Assembly (NCBI RefSeq): GCF_019428685.1
Contig: NZ_CP080096.1
Location: forward strand, 2,170,001-2,234,000
Reading direction: 5' to 3'
DNA: 64,000 nucleotides
Source: Paraburkholderia edwinii
Lineage (GTDB): Bacteria > Pseudomonadota > Gammaproteobacteria > Burkholderiales > Burkholderiaceae
Positions 9,062 through 19,094 of this stretch are shown one piece after another. How positions within the stretch are numbered: position 1 is the first letter of the stretch; every line of letters begins with the position of its first letter. The notes below the pieces were generated by a model. That model saw only the letters and a program-made list of their open reading frames with translations. It did not search any database and was not told where the DNA came from. The translations under genes and the position numbers were made by a program.

Positions 9062-9478
9062 ATGCTACGGCTGCTGATTCCCGTGATCCATCACGAAGGC
9101 GCGCTGCAAGCGGCGCGCCATGCCGCATTCCTGCACGCCGAGCGCTGCGTGTCCGAGGTTGAAATCGTCGAAGTGGTCGAGCCGCTCGAATGGGGCCGCG
9201 CCGCGGCTTTTCATTCACGCGGCGCGCTGGCGCTTTTCGAAAAGCGCGCGCTATTCAGCCCGATGATGAACACCCGCGCGATTCTCGATGACGCCGGCGT
9301 GCCATACCGCTGGAGCCGCGCCTTCGGCCCTGTCGCCGAAACGATCGCCACGCATGCGGCATTGCAGCAGGCCGACGCGGTCATCGTCGACGCGAGCCAG
9401 CTCAGTTTTCTGACACGCTGGTGGATCATCGCGAGGCTCTGGCGGCTGACAAAGGCGCCGGTCACGATGCTGCACTAA
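9062..9478 (+). CDS. Universal-stress-protein-like protein
   Basis: The 138-residue product from ATG 9062 begins with a hydrophobic beta strand MLRLLIPVIHH followed by a helix GALQAARHAAFLHAERC, as in UspA folds. It ends with a beta-rich core: ADAVIVDASQLS and then a C-terminal hydrophobic PVTMLH strand. The ATP-binding G2xG9xG motif of the ATP-binding Usp subgroup is not visible, so this would be a UspA-like, non-ATP type. The ribosome site is weak. It stands alone between an SDR and a PTS-like gene. Assignment rests on fold pattern only. Confidence 0.6.
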   Translation: MLRLLIPVIHHEGALQAARHAAFLHAERCVSEVEIVEVVEPLEWGRAAAFHSRGALALFEKRALFSPMMNTRAILDDAGVPYRWSRAFGPVAETIATHAALQQADAVIVDASQLSFLTRWWIIARLWRLTKAPVTMLH

Positions 9479-9599
9479 ACAGCGTTCGCCCCAGCCGTGC
9501 ATGCCCTGAGGTCGTTTTTATGGTGACGAAAGCGGCTTTTACACGGCTTTTGCGCGGCGTCGGATATCCTTTCAACATGCAATGAATCGTGAGGGCGAC

Positions 9600-10682
9600 A
9601 TGGCGCATCCATTGGCGGGCCTGCGCGCGCTGCTAAGGCGCAGCAGATCGGCAAACAGCGCGGGGCAAGGTGCGGAACCCGGCGGGCGGGCGCGCCGCGA
9701 CCCCGGCCGCAACGTCATGTTGCACGTAACGGTCGACGCGCAACATACGACGCCATTCCGGGAAGCGCTGATTCGCGATTGCGGCAACCAGCAATGGACG
9801 CTGCGCGTGGCGCCGTTGCGCGACAGCGGGCGCGTGCGGCTCTCGCTGTATCTGCCGAAAGCCGATGTCGGCCATGCCATCCAGCGGCTTTCGCAATTGA
9901 CGCCGGACGCCGAAGTTGGACAAGTCGTCGAGATTCCCGATATGCCGAGCGATGCGTGGCGCAGCCTGATTCACGCGAACGCGCAAGGCGACGTGCCGAG
10001 ACCTGTCAATACGCGCCACGCCGATACGCGCTCCCCTCGCGGCAACGGCACACATCGTGCAGACAATCGCCCGGGCTATGGCACCACGGGCAGCGCAGTC
10101 CAACGTGCGAATGAACGTGCAACTGAACGCGCAAGCGCAAAAACGGACGAAGAAGCCGCGGAGGCCGCCGTCGAAAACATCATTCCCGCGCAGCCGAGCC
10201 TCGCACAGCTGCTGCCCGCGAGCCACGTGCTGCTCGGCTTGCCCGTCACGGACCGCGAGGCGCTGTTCGCGCACTTGAGCGAATCGTTCGAAACGCTGTG
10301 CCGCGTCCCGGCGGACGTCGTGACCGCCGGGTTGACGGCGCGCGAGGCGCTCGGCTCGACGGGTCTCGGGCGCGGCATCGCGGTGCCGCACGGCCACATC
10401 GAAAACCTCGCGCAGCCGGTGGCGATCTACGCACGCCTCGCCGAACCGATCGCGTTCGATGCCCCCGACGCGCAACCGGTCGGCGATATCGTGGCGCTGC
10501 TCGTGCCGCAATGGGCGGACAGCGCGCATCTGCATCTGCTGGCGGAAGTTGCGCAATGCTTCTGCGACCATCATTTCCGCGACCGCCTGCATGAGTGCGA
10601 GGACGCGGCATCCGTCTGCCGGCTCTTCAGCGGCCGCGAGACGCTCGAGCAGGCCGCGCGCGGCGACCGGCGGCTGGTTTGA
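9600..10682 (+). CDS. PTS EIIA(Ntr)-like protein with an extra N-terminal domain
   Basis: The 360-residue product starts at ATG 9600 just after GAGGG (9591-9595); ATG 9582 is an alternative. Residues about 200-350 form a PTS IIA domain of the PtsN/fructose type. The active-site motif GLGRGIAVPHGH carries the phosphorylatable His, and LVPQWADSAHLHLLAEVAQ is the usual following helix. Residues about 38-120 form a separate alpha/beta domain (VMLHVTVDAQHTTPF, then RVRLSLYLPKADVGHAI) of unknown identity. The two are joined by an Arg/Ala/Asn-rich linker containing NERATERASAK-type short repeats. No EI, HPr or membrane PTS component is present nearby, which fits a regulatory role rather than sugar import. 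Confidence 0.75.
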   Translation: MAHPLAGLRALLRRSRSANSAGQGAEPGGRARRDPGRNVMLHVTVDAQHTTPFREALIRDCGNQQWTLRVAPLRDSGRVRLSLYLPKADVGHAIQRLSQLTPDAEVGQVVEIPDMPSDAWRSLIHANAQGDVPRPVNTRHADTRSPRGNGTHRADNRPGYGTTGSAVQRANERATERASAKTDEEAAEAAVENIIPAQPSLAQLLPASHVLLGLPVTDREALFAHLSESFETLCRVPADVVTAGLTAREALGSTGLGRGIAVPHGHIENLAQPVAIYARLAEPIAFDAPDAQPVGDIVALLVPQWADSAHLHLLAEVAQCFCDHHFRDRLHECEDAASVCRLFSGRETLEQAARGDRRLV

Positions 10683-10699
10683 GCCGATCGGTCTGAGCA

Positions 10700-11407
10700 C
10701 TAGCGCGCCACGCGGCTGTTTTCCACCGCCTCCCGCATCGCAACGCAATAGCGTACGAGCTGCGGCTGAGACACGACACACTGCTTGAGCGGCGTATCGA
10801 TGTCGTAGAAATAGATGTTCGCGATGCACCCGTAGACAGCGGTATCGATACTGACCGGCCGGTCACCGAACAGAAAACCGCTGTCGTGAATCAGGTTCGC
10901 GATCACCTGCAGGTCCGCGACGCCGCGCGCGTACGCCTGTTCCGGCTCATAGCGGCCAATCCCCTGATAGTGATAGCGGTTGAAGTTGTACTCGCGCGCC
11001 GCTTCGAGCGATTCGGCCGCGAGGTCCGCATGCTGCGCGAGCAGCGCCGCGCGAAACGTGGGCCAGAAACGGTCGTCGCGCCAGCGCGAATACGACATCA
11101 CCCAGTACAGATCGTCGAGCGTGCGACGCAGCATCAGGTCGAGGTCGCGTTGCGCGTCGGTCAGCGCGGCGTCGATCGTCAACGCGTATTGGCGCTTCAG
11201 ATAAGACAGAATCGCGTCGCTATCGCCGATTGTTTGCTCTCCATCGACTAAATACGGTAATTGCCCACGTGGCGCCGCCTTCGTATCGAGCACATGCCGA
11301 TGGTCGAACGCGAGGCCGCACAAGCGCAGAAACGCGAACACCTTCAGCCCATACGGATTGTTGTCTTCGAGTCCGTACAGTTCAGGATACGAATACAGGG
11401 TGATCAT
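10700..11407 (-). CDS. Glutathione S-transferase, metaxin/FAXC-like
   Basis: The 235-residue product starts at ATG 11407, seven bases after GGAG. It begins MITLYSYPELYG, followed by SPYGLKVFAFLRL-like thioredoxin-fold sequence (NPYGLKVFAFLRLCGL), GQLPYLVDG (with the cis-Pro) and DSDAILSYLKRQY. These mark the N-terminal GST domain. The all-helical C-terminal domain contains PVSIDTAVYGCIANIYFYDI. The pattern is that of the metaxin-like / failed-axon-connection GST branch, where the GSH-activating residue is often changed. It is convergent with the PTS-like gene and divergent from paoA, about 166 bp away. Confidence 0.85.
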   Translation of the reverse strand: MITLYSYPELYGLEDNNPYGLKVFAFLRLCGLAFDHRHVLDTKAAPRGQLPYLVDGEQTIGDSDAILSYLKRQYALTIDAALTDAQRDLDLMLRRTLDDLYWVMSYSRWRDDRFWPTFRAALLAQHADLAAESLEAAREYNFNRYHYQGIGRYEPEQAYARGVADLQVIANLIHDSGFLFGDRPVSIDTAVYGCIANIYFYDIDTPLKQCVVSQPQLVRYCVAMREAVENSRVAR

Positions 11408-11573
11408 CGGCCGTCTCCGGTGAGGATTATTCAGTTTTTGTTCAAGCAGTATGAAGCGTGGACCAATGGTCACGTCAAATACGCTATGGCAATGTCTCGG
11501 ACCATGATGCGATTCGATACGCTATCGAATCGCTTGTCGAGTCCTTACCGAACCTGAACCGGGACAATGCAAA

Positions 11574-12283
11574 ATGACAGCGTATAAGGATTTCACCGAC
11601 CCTCCCTCTGGAAAGCCCGGCGACGATGCGGCAAGCGGCAGCGGCGAGGGCACGCGAGCGGACCCGCGCGGTGTCTCGCGCCGCGGCTTTCTGAAGTCGG
11701 TCGGCGCATCGGGCATTGCCGCCGCGGGCACGACGATGATGTCGGCCGCGGTGCTCGCCGACGAAGCGCCCCCCGTCGCAAAAGCGCCGGCCGCGGCAAC
11801 CGGAAGCGGCGCGTACACGGTGCAGTTCAGCGTGAACGGCGTCGCGCACAAACTCAATGTCGAACCGAACGCGGTGCTGCTCGATGTGCTGCGCGACCGT
11901 CTGCAATTGACTGGCACGAAGAAGGGCTGCGACCACGGCCAATGCGGCGCCTGCACGGTGCACGTGAACGGCGTGTCGGTTAACTCGTGCCTCTCGATTG
12001 CCGTCATGCACGACGGCGACGAGATCACCACCGTCGAAGGGCTCGCGAAAAACGGCAAGCTGCATCCGGTGCAGCAGGCGTTCTGGGAACACGACGCGTA
12101 CCAGTGCGGCTATTGCACGTCCGGGCAGATGATGAGCGCGGTCGCCGTGCTGCACGACTCGCGCGTTCCCGCCGACGACCATTCGCTGCGCGAAGCGATG
12201 AGCGGCAATATCTGCCGCTGCGGCGCCTACAAGAACATCGTCGCCGCGATTCAGGACGCGCGCGGCAAGATGCGGAGGGCATG

Positions 12284-12284
<1 letters not shown>
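11574..12284 (+). CDS. paoA: Aldehyde oxidoreductase 2Fe-2S subunit (PaoA type, Tat-exported)
   Basis: This 236-residue protein carries the two [2Fe-2S] clusters of a periplasmic molybdenum hydroxylase. A twin-arginine signal, SRRGFLK at residues 35-41 followed by a hydrophobic Ala/Gly stretch, implies folded export through Tat. The plant-type cluster is in KKGCDHGQCGACTVHVNG and the second is in YQCGYCTSGQM and NICRCGAY. It overlaps the next gene by one base (TGATG). PaoABC of E. coli oxidises aromatic aldehydes. The same three-subunit order (small, FAD, Mo) is seen here, so the assignment is good, but the substrate remains inferred. Confidence 0.92.
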
Positions 12285-13267
<983 letters not shown>

Positions 13268-13300
13268 AGCGCGGCTTGTCTACGTGATTATGGGGAAGAC

Positions 13301-15532
13301 ATGAACAACGACATCATCGGCGATCCGATGCGCCGGGTGGACGGGCGCCTCAAGGTAACGGGCGCCGCGCACTACGCGGCCGACCAGAGCCTGCCCGGCA
13401 TGGTCTACGCGTATGGCGTATTCAGCACGATTTCAAGCGGTCGCGTGTTGCGCATCGATACGGCCGACGCGCGCCGCACGCCTGGCGTGATCGAAATTTT
13501 CAGCCACGAGCAGTTTCCGCGTCTGTATCGCGCGCCGCGCACGATCAGTTCGTTTAACGACATCCTGACCGCGTCGGTGACCGACGAGCGCCGCCTGCCG
13601 TTCGAGGACGCGACGGTTAACTACGCGGGCCAGTTTGTCGCGCTGGTGGTGGCCGACACGTTCGAGCACGCGCGCGAAGCCGCCTACAAGGTCAATGTGA
13701 CCTATGCGACAAACAAGCCGGTGACGAGCCTCGCACAAGGAGTCGAGACGGGCGGCACGCGCGACGGCGGCCGCGGTCACGCGCGCGGCGATGCGGCAAC
13801 CGCATTCGATAGCGCGCCGCATCGCGTCGACGCCGTGTACCGCACGCCGGTCGAAACGCACAACCCGATGGAAATGCATGCCACGTTGGCGCATTGGGAA
13901 GGCGACGAACTGCATCTGTTCGAGGCGTCGCAAGGCGTGACCGTGCATCGCAATACGATCGCGCGCGTATTCGGGCTGTCGCCGGATCAGGTGACGGTCG
14001 AAGCGCCGTTTATCGGCTCGGGCTTCGGCAGCAAGCTGTGGATGTGGCCGCATTCGGTCGCGGCAAGCGCCGCGTCGCGCGCGGTCGGGCGACCCGTCAA
14101 GCTCGTCGTGCCGCGCGCGCAGATGTTCACGACCACCGGCCACCGGCCGGAAACGCAGCAGCATGTGCGGCTTGCCGCCGACGCGAACGGCAAGCTTCTG
14201 TCGCTGCGGCACGAGTCGGTCAATACGACGTCGTTTACCGACCAGTACGTCGAGAACTGCGGCGGCGTATCGAAGAGTCTTTACTCGTGCCCGAATGTGC
14301 TCGTGAGCCATGCGGTCACGCGCGTCAATCAGGGTTCGCCGACGTCGATGCGCGCGCCGGGCGCCGCGCCGGGGCTGTTCGCGCTCGAATCGGCGATCGA
14401 CGAACTCGCGCTGCAAGCGAATATGGATCCGCGCGAATTTCGTCTGCGTAATATTTCGACGCAGGACGAAAGCGCGAACCTGCCGTGGTCGAGCAACCAT
14501 CTGCACGAGGCGATCGTGCAGGCCGGCGACCGCTTCGGCTGGCAAAGGCGCACGCCGGGCATCGGCTCGATGCGCGATGGCCATGAGATCGTCGGCTACG
14601 GCATGGCCGCCTGCAACTGGGACGCGTATCGCACGCCCGCGCAGGCACGCGTCGAGTTGCGCAGCGACGGCAGCGCCTGCGTGATCTGCGCGGTGCAGGA
14701 TATCGGCACGGGCACCTACACGATTGCCGCGCAGACGGTCAGCAGCCTGACCGGCGTGCCGGTCGAGCGCATCGATGTGAAGCTCGGCGATTCGTCGTTT
14801 CCGTCCGCGCCGGTGTCGGGCGGCTCGTGGGCGACCGCGAGCGTGATGCCGGCCATTGCCGAAGCGACGCGCAACGCGATCGCGCAGCTCAAGACCTTCG
14901 CGACGCAGAACGGCGCGTTTTTCGACAGCGTGAAGCCCGACACGCTGAAGTTCGAGAACGGCCGGCTCGTGAACGGCGACCGGTCCGTCGACTTCGCGAC
15001 CGTGCTGAAGTCGCAGCGCCTCGCAAGCGCCGAAGGCGCGGCGCAGACGAGCGGTGCGCCTTCGGGCAAGTACTCGTTCCGCTCGTTTGGCGTGCACTAC
15101 GTCGAAGTGCGCTGGGATCCGGGTATTTCGCATCTGCGCGTCGCGCGTGTGGTCAGCGCGATCGACGTGGGCCGCGTGGTGAATCCGATGACCGCGCGCA
15201 ATCAGGTGGAAGGCGCGATCGTGATGGGCATCGGTATGGCGCTGTTCGAAGGCACCGAGTACGACGCGCGCACCGGCCTGCCGTCGAACAACAACTACGC
15301 GGAGTATGTGGTGCCCGTCCATGCGGACCAGCCGCAGGTCGATGTGATTCTGCTCGACTATCCGGACTATGAGTTGAACGAGTTCGGCGTGCGTGGGATC
15401 GGCGAGATCGGTATTACGGGGCTCGCGGCGGCGGTTGCCAACGCAACGTATCACGCGACCGGCCAGCGCGTGCGCGAATTGCCGATCACGATGGACAAGC
15501 TGATGGATCTGTCCGCGCCGTTCAATGCCTGA
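13301..15532 (+). CDS. paoC: Aldehyde oxidoreductase molybdenum-cofactor subunit (PaoC type)
   Basis: The 743-residue large subunit belongs to the xanthine-oxidase family and binds the molybdopterin-cytosine cofactor. GSGFGSKLW, TSMRAPGAAPGLFALE, an SGGSWATAS segment and RGIGEIGITG (with the catalytic Glu) are all present. It lies 33 bp after paoB behind GGGGAAG. The usual XdhC-like maturation factor (PaoD in E. coli) is not found on either side, so it must be elsewhere if the enzyme is active. A hairpin and a 15-bp direct repeat lie just after the stop. Confidence 0.93.
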   Translation: MNNDIIGDPMRRVDGRLKVTGAAHYAADQSLPGMVYAYGVFSTISSGRVLRIDTADARRTPGVIEIFSHEQFPRLYRAPRTISSFNDILTASVTDERRLPFEDATVNYAGQFVALVVADTFEHAREAAYKVNVTYATNKPVTSLAQGVETGGTRDGGRGHARGDAATAFDSAPHRVDAVYRTPVETHNPMEMHATLAHWEGDELHLFEASQGVTVHRNTIARVFGLSPDQVTVEAPFIGSGFGSKLWMWPHSVAASAASRAVGRPVKLVVPRAQMFTTTGHRPETQQHVRLAADANGKLLSLRHESVNTTSFTDQYVENCGGVSKSLYSCPNVLVSHAVTRVNQGSPTSMRAPGAAPGLFALESAIDELALQANMDPREFRLRNISTQDESANLPWSSNHLHEAIVQAGDRFGWQRRTPGIGSMRDGHEIVGYGMAACNWDAYRTPAQARVELRSDGSACVICAVQDIGTGTYTIAAQTVSSLTGVPVERIDVKLGDSSFPSAPVSGGSWATASVMPAIAEATRNAIAQLKTFATQNGAFFDSVKPDTLKFENGRLVNGDRSVDFATVLKSQRLASAEGAAQTSGAPSGKYSFRSFGVHYVEVRWDPGISHLRVARVVSAIDVGRVVNPMTARNQVEGAIVMGIGMALFEGTEYDARTGLPSNNNYAEYVVPVHADQPQVDVILLDYPDYELNEFGVRGIGEIGITGLAAAVANATYHATGQRVRELPITMDKLMDLSAPFNA

Positions 15533-15540
15533 TGGGCTTT

Positions 15541-15586
15541 GATGCGGTGCCGTGATGCGGGACCGCGATGTGATGCGGTGCCGTGA
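15541..15586. repeat. 15-bp direct repeat after paoC
   Basis: GATGCGGTGCCGTGA occurs at 15541-15555 and again at 15572-15586, a 31-bp period. It lies in the short gap between the converging paoC and LysR genes and looks like a small tandem duplication. Confidence 0.7.
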
Positions 15587-15593
15587 CGCGGAG

Positions 15594-15612
15594 GGCGGCT
15601 ACGGCCGCCTTT
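15594..15612 (+). terminator. Hairpin between convergent paoC and LysR gene
   Basis: GGCGGC (15594-15599), loop TACG, GCCGCC (15604-15609), then TTT. The stem is strong but the T tract is short. It is placed correctly to end paoC and could act in both directions. Confidence 0.5.
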
Positions 15613-15628
15613 ACGGCGCTCACGCGCG

Positions 15629-16564
15629 TTACCGCAAAATCGCCTCGGTGCGTGGCACCGGCATGCCGACTGCCTGCTCTTCCTTCAGGAAGTCGATCAG
15701 CGCGCGCAGCTTCGGCGGCACGCGGCGGCGGTCGGTGTAGTAGAGCGCGAAGCCCGGCAAGGGCGGGCTCCAGTCCGTGAGCACGCGCACGAGGCGGCCG
15801 GACTCGAGCAGCGGATCGATAAAACCATTGATCATATAAACGATGCCGATGCCGTCGAGCGCGGCCTGCACGGCGGCGGCCGAGTCGTTGACGATAAGCC
15901 TGCCATTCACCGCGAGCTCGAGCGTTTCGCCGCCTTTGGACAGCAGCCAGCGCTCGATCTGCCCGCTCGTCGCGCGCCGGAAGCATACGCAGGCGTGCGA
16001 CAGCAGATCGCGCGGGTGGCGCGGCACGCCATGCGTCGCGAGATAGTTCGGCGACGCGACGATATGCGCGAAGATCGGCGGCCCGATATTGACCGCGACC
16101 ATATCGCGCTCGACCATATCGCCGAAGCGGATACCCGCGTCGTAGCGCTGTCCGACAATATCGGTCAGCCCAGGCTCGATCGACACATCGAGCCGGATAT
16201 CCGGAAAGCGGTCGAGAAAGCGGCGCATGATCGGCTGCAGCGTGGTCAGATAACCGGCGCGCGCCACGCTGATGCGCAGCACGCCGGCCGGCCTGTCGAG
16301 CGCCGCGCCGAGTTCTTCGGACGCGGAGGTCAGTTCGCGCACGGCCGGCAGCACGCGATCGAAGTAGGTGGCGCCGGCCTCAGTGAGGCTCACGCCGCGC
16401 GTATTGCGATTGAACAGCGCGAGGCCCACGCGCGCCTCGAGATTGCGGATCGTCTGGCTGACCGCCGACGGTGAAACACCGAGACGCACGGCGGCGGCGG
16501 AGAAGCCCTGTTCCTCCGCGACGATGATGAATGTGACGATGCCGTCGAGTTGATCCTGACGCAA
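15629..16564 (-). CDS. LysR-family transcriptional regulator (TTG start)
   Basis: The 311-residue regulator begins with TTG at 16564, nine bases after a clear GGAGG (minus strand, 16574-16578). The reading frame stays open far upstream but without a ribosome site, and the chosen start puts the helix-turn-helix at the usual place: LRQDQLDGIVTFIIVAEEQG, then SAAAVRLGVSPSAVSQTIRN. The remaining residues form the LysR effector-binding domain (IRLDVSIEPGLTDIVGQRYD). It converges on paoABC and may control it, although LysR genes more often regulate a divergent neighbour. The divergent side here holds only a 227-bp gap and a codirectional HAD gene. Confidence 0.88.
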   Translation of the reverse strand: MRQDQLDGIVTFIIVAEEQGFSAAAVRLGVSPSAVSQTIRNLEARVGLALFNRNTRGVSLTEAGATYFDRVLPAVRELTSASEELGAALDRPAGVLRISVARAGYLTTLQPIMRRFLDRFPDIRLDVSIEPGLTDIVGQRYDAGIRFGDMVERDMVAVNIGPPIFAHIVASPNYLATHGVPRHPRDLLSHACVCFRRATSGQIERWLLSKGGETLELAVNGRLIVNDSAAAVQAALDGIGIVYMINGFIDPLLESGRLVRVLTDWSPPLPGFALYYTDRRRVPPKLRALIDFLKEEQAVGMPVPRTEAILR

Positions 16565-16791
16565 ACGGTGATTCCTCCAGACCTGATGCGGCAGGCCCGC
16601 CGGCGTGGCATCGGCGCGCGTGCTGCCAGCACGGATCATACCCGGTCGTGTGTCTGTCGGTTGGCGGCGGGGGTGGCCCTGGGGTGGCCCTGGGTTTGCC
16701 GTAAGTTGCCCTTGACCTGGCCGTACGCGTTTCGAAAGGGGCGGCGCGGGCCGGTGCTGCATCGACAGGCAAAGCGCCTGCGGAGTCCTGA

Positions 16792-17493
16792 TTAAACCAC
16801 GTCGTCTCTGCGCAGCAGCGTAACGGGCTCGCTTGCCGGAGACGTTAACGGCGACCAGTGCGATGTGGGCACATTGAGCTGGGCGAGATCGGCCGGCACG
16901 CGAAACGCGATATGCGGATCCTTCTGCAGCAGCGCATCGGAACTCGTATAGCCCCACGCGACCGCACCGAACTTCACGCCGACGCGTTGCGCGGCCTCGG
17001 CATCGCGTAGCTCGTCGCCGATGTAGATGGCGTGCTCGGGGTCGATCGAGGTCTGCTGGAGAATATGGCGCAGGCGGTGCGATTTGCCGAACAGCGCCGA
17101 TCCGCATTCGAGCGCGGCGAACCGCTCGACGAGTTCGCGGCCCAACACCGCTTTCACGTTATCGACCGTATTCGATGTGGCGACCGCGAGCGCGATGCCG
17201 TCATCGAGCAGCGTCTCGAGCGAGGCCGTGATGCCGGGAAACGGCTGCACTTCGTCGATACGTTTGTGCAGCATTTTCCGGTAGTCGGACAGCACTGCGG
17301 GCACGCGCCAGATCGGCAGGCGCAATTCGCGCAGAATTTCGGACGCGCTCATCGAGCGCATGCGCGCCTCGTCCTCGGGCGTGACGAGCCGAAACCGGTG
17401 CTTGAGCGCAAGCGTATTGAGCGACTCGCCGAATACCGCGAACGTGTTGGCCAGCGTGCCGTCGAAATCGAAAATCGCGAGTTGGATCGTCAT
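16792..17493 (-). CDS. HAD-superfamily phosphatase
   Basis: This 233-residue protein starts MTIQLAIFDFDGTLANTFAV, giving motif I (DFDGT) with the nucleophile Asp. Motif II Thr/Ser is in ALAVATSNT, the motif III Lys region is in FGKSHRLRHIL, and motif IV is in YIGDELRDAEAAQ. A helical cap lies between motifs I and II, as in phosphoglycolate phosphatases (C1 cap). The start is uncertain: ATG 17493 matches the family while ATG 17514 adds seven residues, and neither has a strong ribosome site. The substrate is likely a small phosphate ester; no neighbour points to which. Confidence 0.87.
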   Translation of the reverse strand: MTIQLAIFDFDGTLANTFAVFGESLNTLALKHRFRLVTPEDEARMRSMSASEILRELRLPIWRVPAVLSDYRKMLHKRIDEVQPFPGITASLETLLDDGIALAVATSNTVDNVKAVLGRELVERFAALECGSALFGKSHRLRHILQQTSIDPEHAIYIGDELRDAEAAQRVGVKFGAVAWGYTSSDALLQKDPHIAFRVPADLAQLNVPTSHWSPLTSPASEPVTLLRRDDVV

Positions 17494-17623
17494 GGTTTTG
17501 CGCGGGCCGCGCATCGAACGTTTGGAGCGAGGCCCCGCATTATGACGGGTATCCGGTCAGGACATCCGGTCATCACTCCGGCGCTTCTGACGTCGGCTTA
17601 CGACTTCACCTTTACGACTTCCC

Positions 17624-18562
17624 TTACGATGCGCCCGAACGCATCTTGCGTGCGACGCTCGCAGCCTGTTCCGCGTCGAGCCGGCCTTCGACGCGCAGTT
17701 GCGATGCGACGCGTGCGATTTCGAGTTCGCCGAATTGCAGCGCGGCGGCGTTTGTGTGAACCGAGTAGTAGCCTTCGACCACTTCGAACGGGCTGCGTTG
17801 CGCGGAGCCGAGCATAAAGCCGCAGTTGTCGTGCGCGACGAAGTCGACGCCGTTTTCCGATTCGCTGAAGACCACGAGCTCGCCGGCTTCGACGCGTTCC
17901 CCGGCATCGAGCGACCCGGAGTAGACGGCGATCCACAGCACGTCGTGTCCCGGCGCAGGGTCGTAACGCCAATGTTCGCCGGCGTTGAGTTCGACGTGCA
18001 GATACGTCATCGGCATCGAAACCGGCAACGGGCTTTCCACGCCGTTGAATTGTCCCAGCAGGACGCGAGCCGGTCCTTCGAGCGGTATCTGGTCCGCGGG
18101 CAGATACGCCTCAAACGGTTCAGCGAGCTCGAGTTCGGGCGGCAGCGCAACCCATAGCTGGTAGCCGCGCACCACGCCGGATGTGCTGAGCGGTCCGCCA
18201 TGCCACGTGCCGCGGCCCGCCTGCATCCATTCGGTAGCGCCGGGCATTAGCGTCAGCGGCTTGCCTTTGCTGTTGACGACATGCAGGCTGCCGTCGAGCA
18301 GCGCGGTCAGCGTGGCGATACCCGAATGCGGATGGAGCGGAAAGTTGAGTGCCGTTTGCGATTCGAGCACGAAGCGGTCCAGCAGCACGAACGGCTTGAT
18401 CGACTGACCGATATCCGACGGACTGACAAAACGTGTCAGCGGACCGTCAGTCCGGCCTTTCGTGCGTAAGAAGATCGGGCGAACTGCTTGTGCTTGTGTG
18501 TCTGCTTGTTGTGCCGGCGCTGTCCGTGGATCCGGCATGGCCTTTTTCGATGCTGCCCCCAT
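17624..18562 (-). CDS. Pirin-family cupin with an altered metal site
   Basis: This 312-residue bicupin starts at ATG 18562 after GGAGG (minus, 18568-18572). The N-terminal cupin has PLHPHSGIATLTALLDG and ends WMQAGRGTWHGG. In pirins the metal is held by three His and one Glu (HPH ... H-x-E). Here His77, His79 and His121 are kept, but the Glu position (123) is Gly. The C-terminal pirin half (YLHVELNAGEHW, GHDVLWIAVYSGSLDAGE) is complete. Pirins can be quercetin dioxygenases or redox-sensing partners. Loss of the Glu ligand makes a standard dioxygenase doubtful for this copy, although subfamilies with this change may exist. Confidence 0.85.
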   Translation of the reverse strand: MGAASKKAMPDPRTAPAQQADTQAQAVRPIFLRTKGRTDGPLTRFVSPSDIGQSIKPFVLLDRFVLESQTALNFPLHPHSGIATLTALLDGSLHVVNSKGKPLTLMPGATEWMQAGRGTWHGGPLSTSGVVRGYQLWVALPPELELAEPFEAYLPADQIPLEGPARVLLGQFNGVESPLPVSMPMTYLHVELNAGEHWRYDPAPGHDVLWIAVYSGSLDAGERVEAGELVVFSESENGVDFVAHDNCGFMLGSAQRSPFEVVEGYYSVHTNAAALQFGELEIARVASQLRVEGRLDAEQAASVARKMRSGAS

Positions 18563-19046
18563 AAGCCCCTCCAGTACGAAACGTTTAACCAATGGTTCCG
18601 CTCGATATCGTCGGAGATCGGGCGGCGCGATGGACTCGAGCGAGAGTCTGTTGGTATTCAGAACACTTGATCTCGGCCATCTATTCTGCGAAAACCGCAA
18701 TGAAAATCGGCGAATGTGTTGAATGACATTCAGTTGCCGGATGAATGCAAATCGGCTTTCCGTGTCGCATTCTCGATGCGCGTGCGAAGCTCCGCACCTT
18801 GTGTACGAAGGCATTTGCGCTTAGGCGAAGTGTGCGGGCGCCCATCGATGCACGGCCCGTCTGAGCCGGACTCACATCAATGCATGCGTCGAGTAAGGGA
18901 CAGTAAAAACGACACCTGGAGGCAACGCTTTGACATTTATAGTCAAGCGTTGAAGAGAGGAATGCCGATGCGTTTCTTGTTTGTCACTACTGCGACCGGC
19001 TTGTGACCGGCTGATTCGGTATGCCAACCACGGTGAAGAAGTAGAC
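18563..19046. other. Intergenic region with an inverted repeat and a possible tiny ORF
   Basis: No full-size gene is seen in these roughly 480 bases. CAACGCTT-TGAC at 18923-18934 pairs with GTCAAGCGTTG at 18942-18952 (one bulged T, AT-rich loop). It is followed by GAGAGG (18955-18960) and a 12-codon ORF from ATG 18968 to TGA 19006 (MRFLFVTTATGL). This could be a leader peptide or chance. Confidence 0.3.
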
Positions 19047-19085
19047 AGCGCGCAAACCGGCTGTCTGCATGCCGGTTTGCGCGCT
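19047..19085 (-). terminator. Strong intrinsic-type terminator for the DUF4148 gene
   Basis: Arms AGCGCGCAAACCGGC (19047-19061) and its exact complement (19071-19085) give a perfect 15-bp stem with a 9-nt loop. On the minus strand it is followed by a pyrimidine-rich tract (CTACTTCTTC) and lies 10 bp after the DUF4148 stop. Confidence 0.75.
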
Positions 19086-19094
19086 CAGGTGCAC

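Noticed and set aside
13433..15454. Long open frame (673 codons) on the minus strand inside paoC
   Set aside because: It is a high-GC antisense shadow: Arg/His-rich translation without any domain, while paoC on the plus strand is fully conserved.
16565..17107. Upstream extension of the LysR frame
   Set aside because: It overlaps the HAD gene region, has no family similarity, and the TTG start with GGAGG fits the LysR N-terminus.
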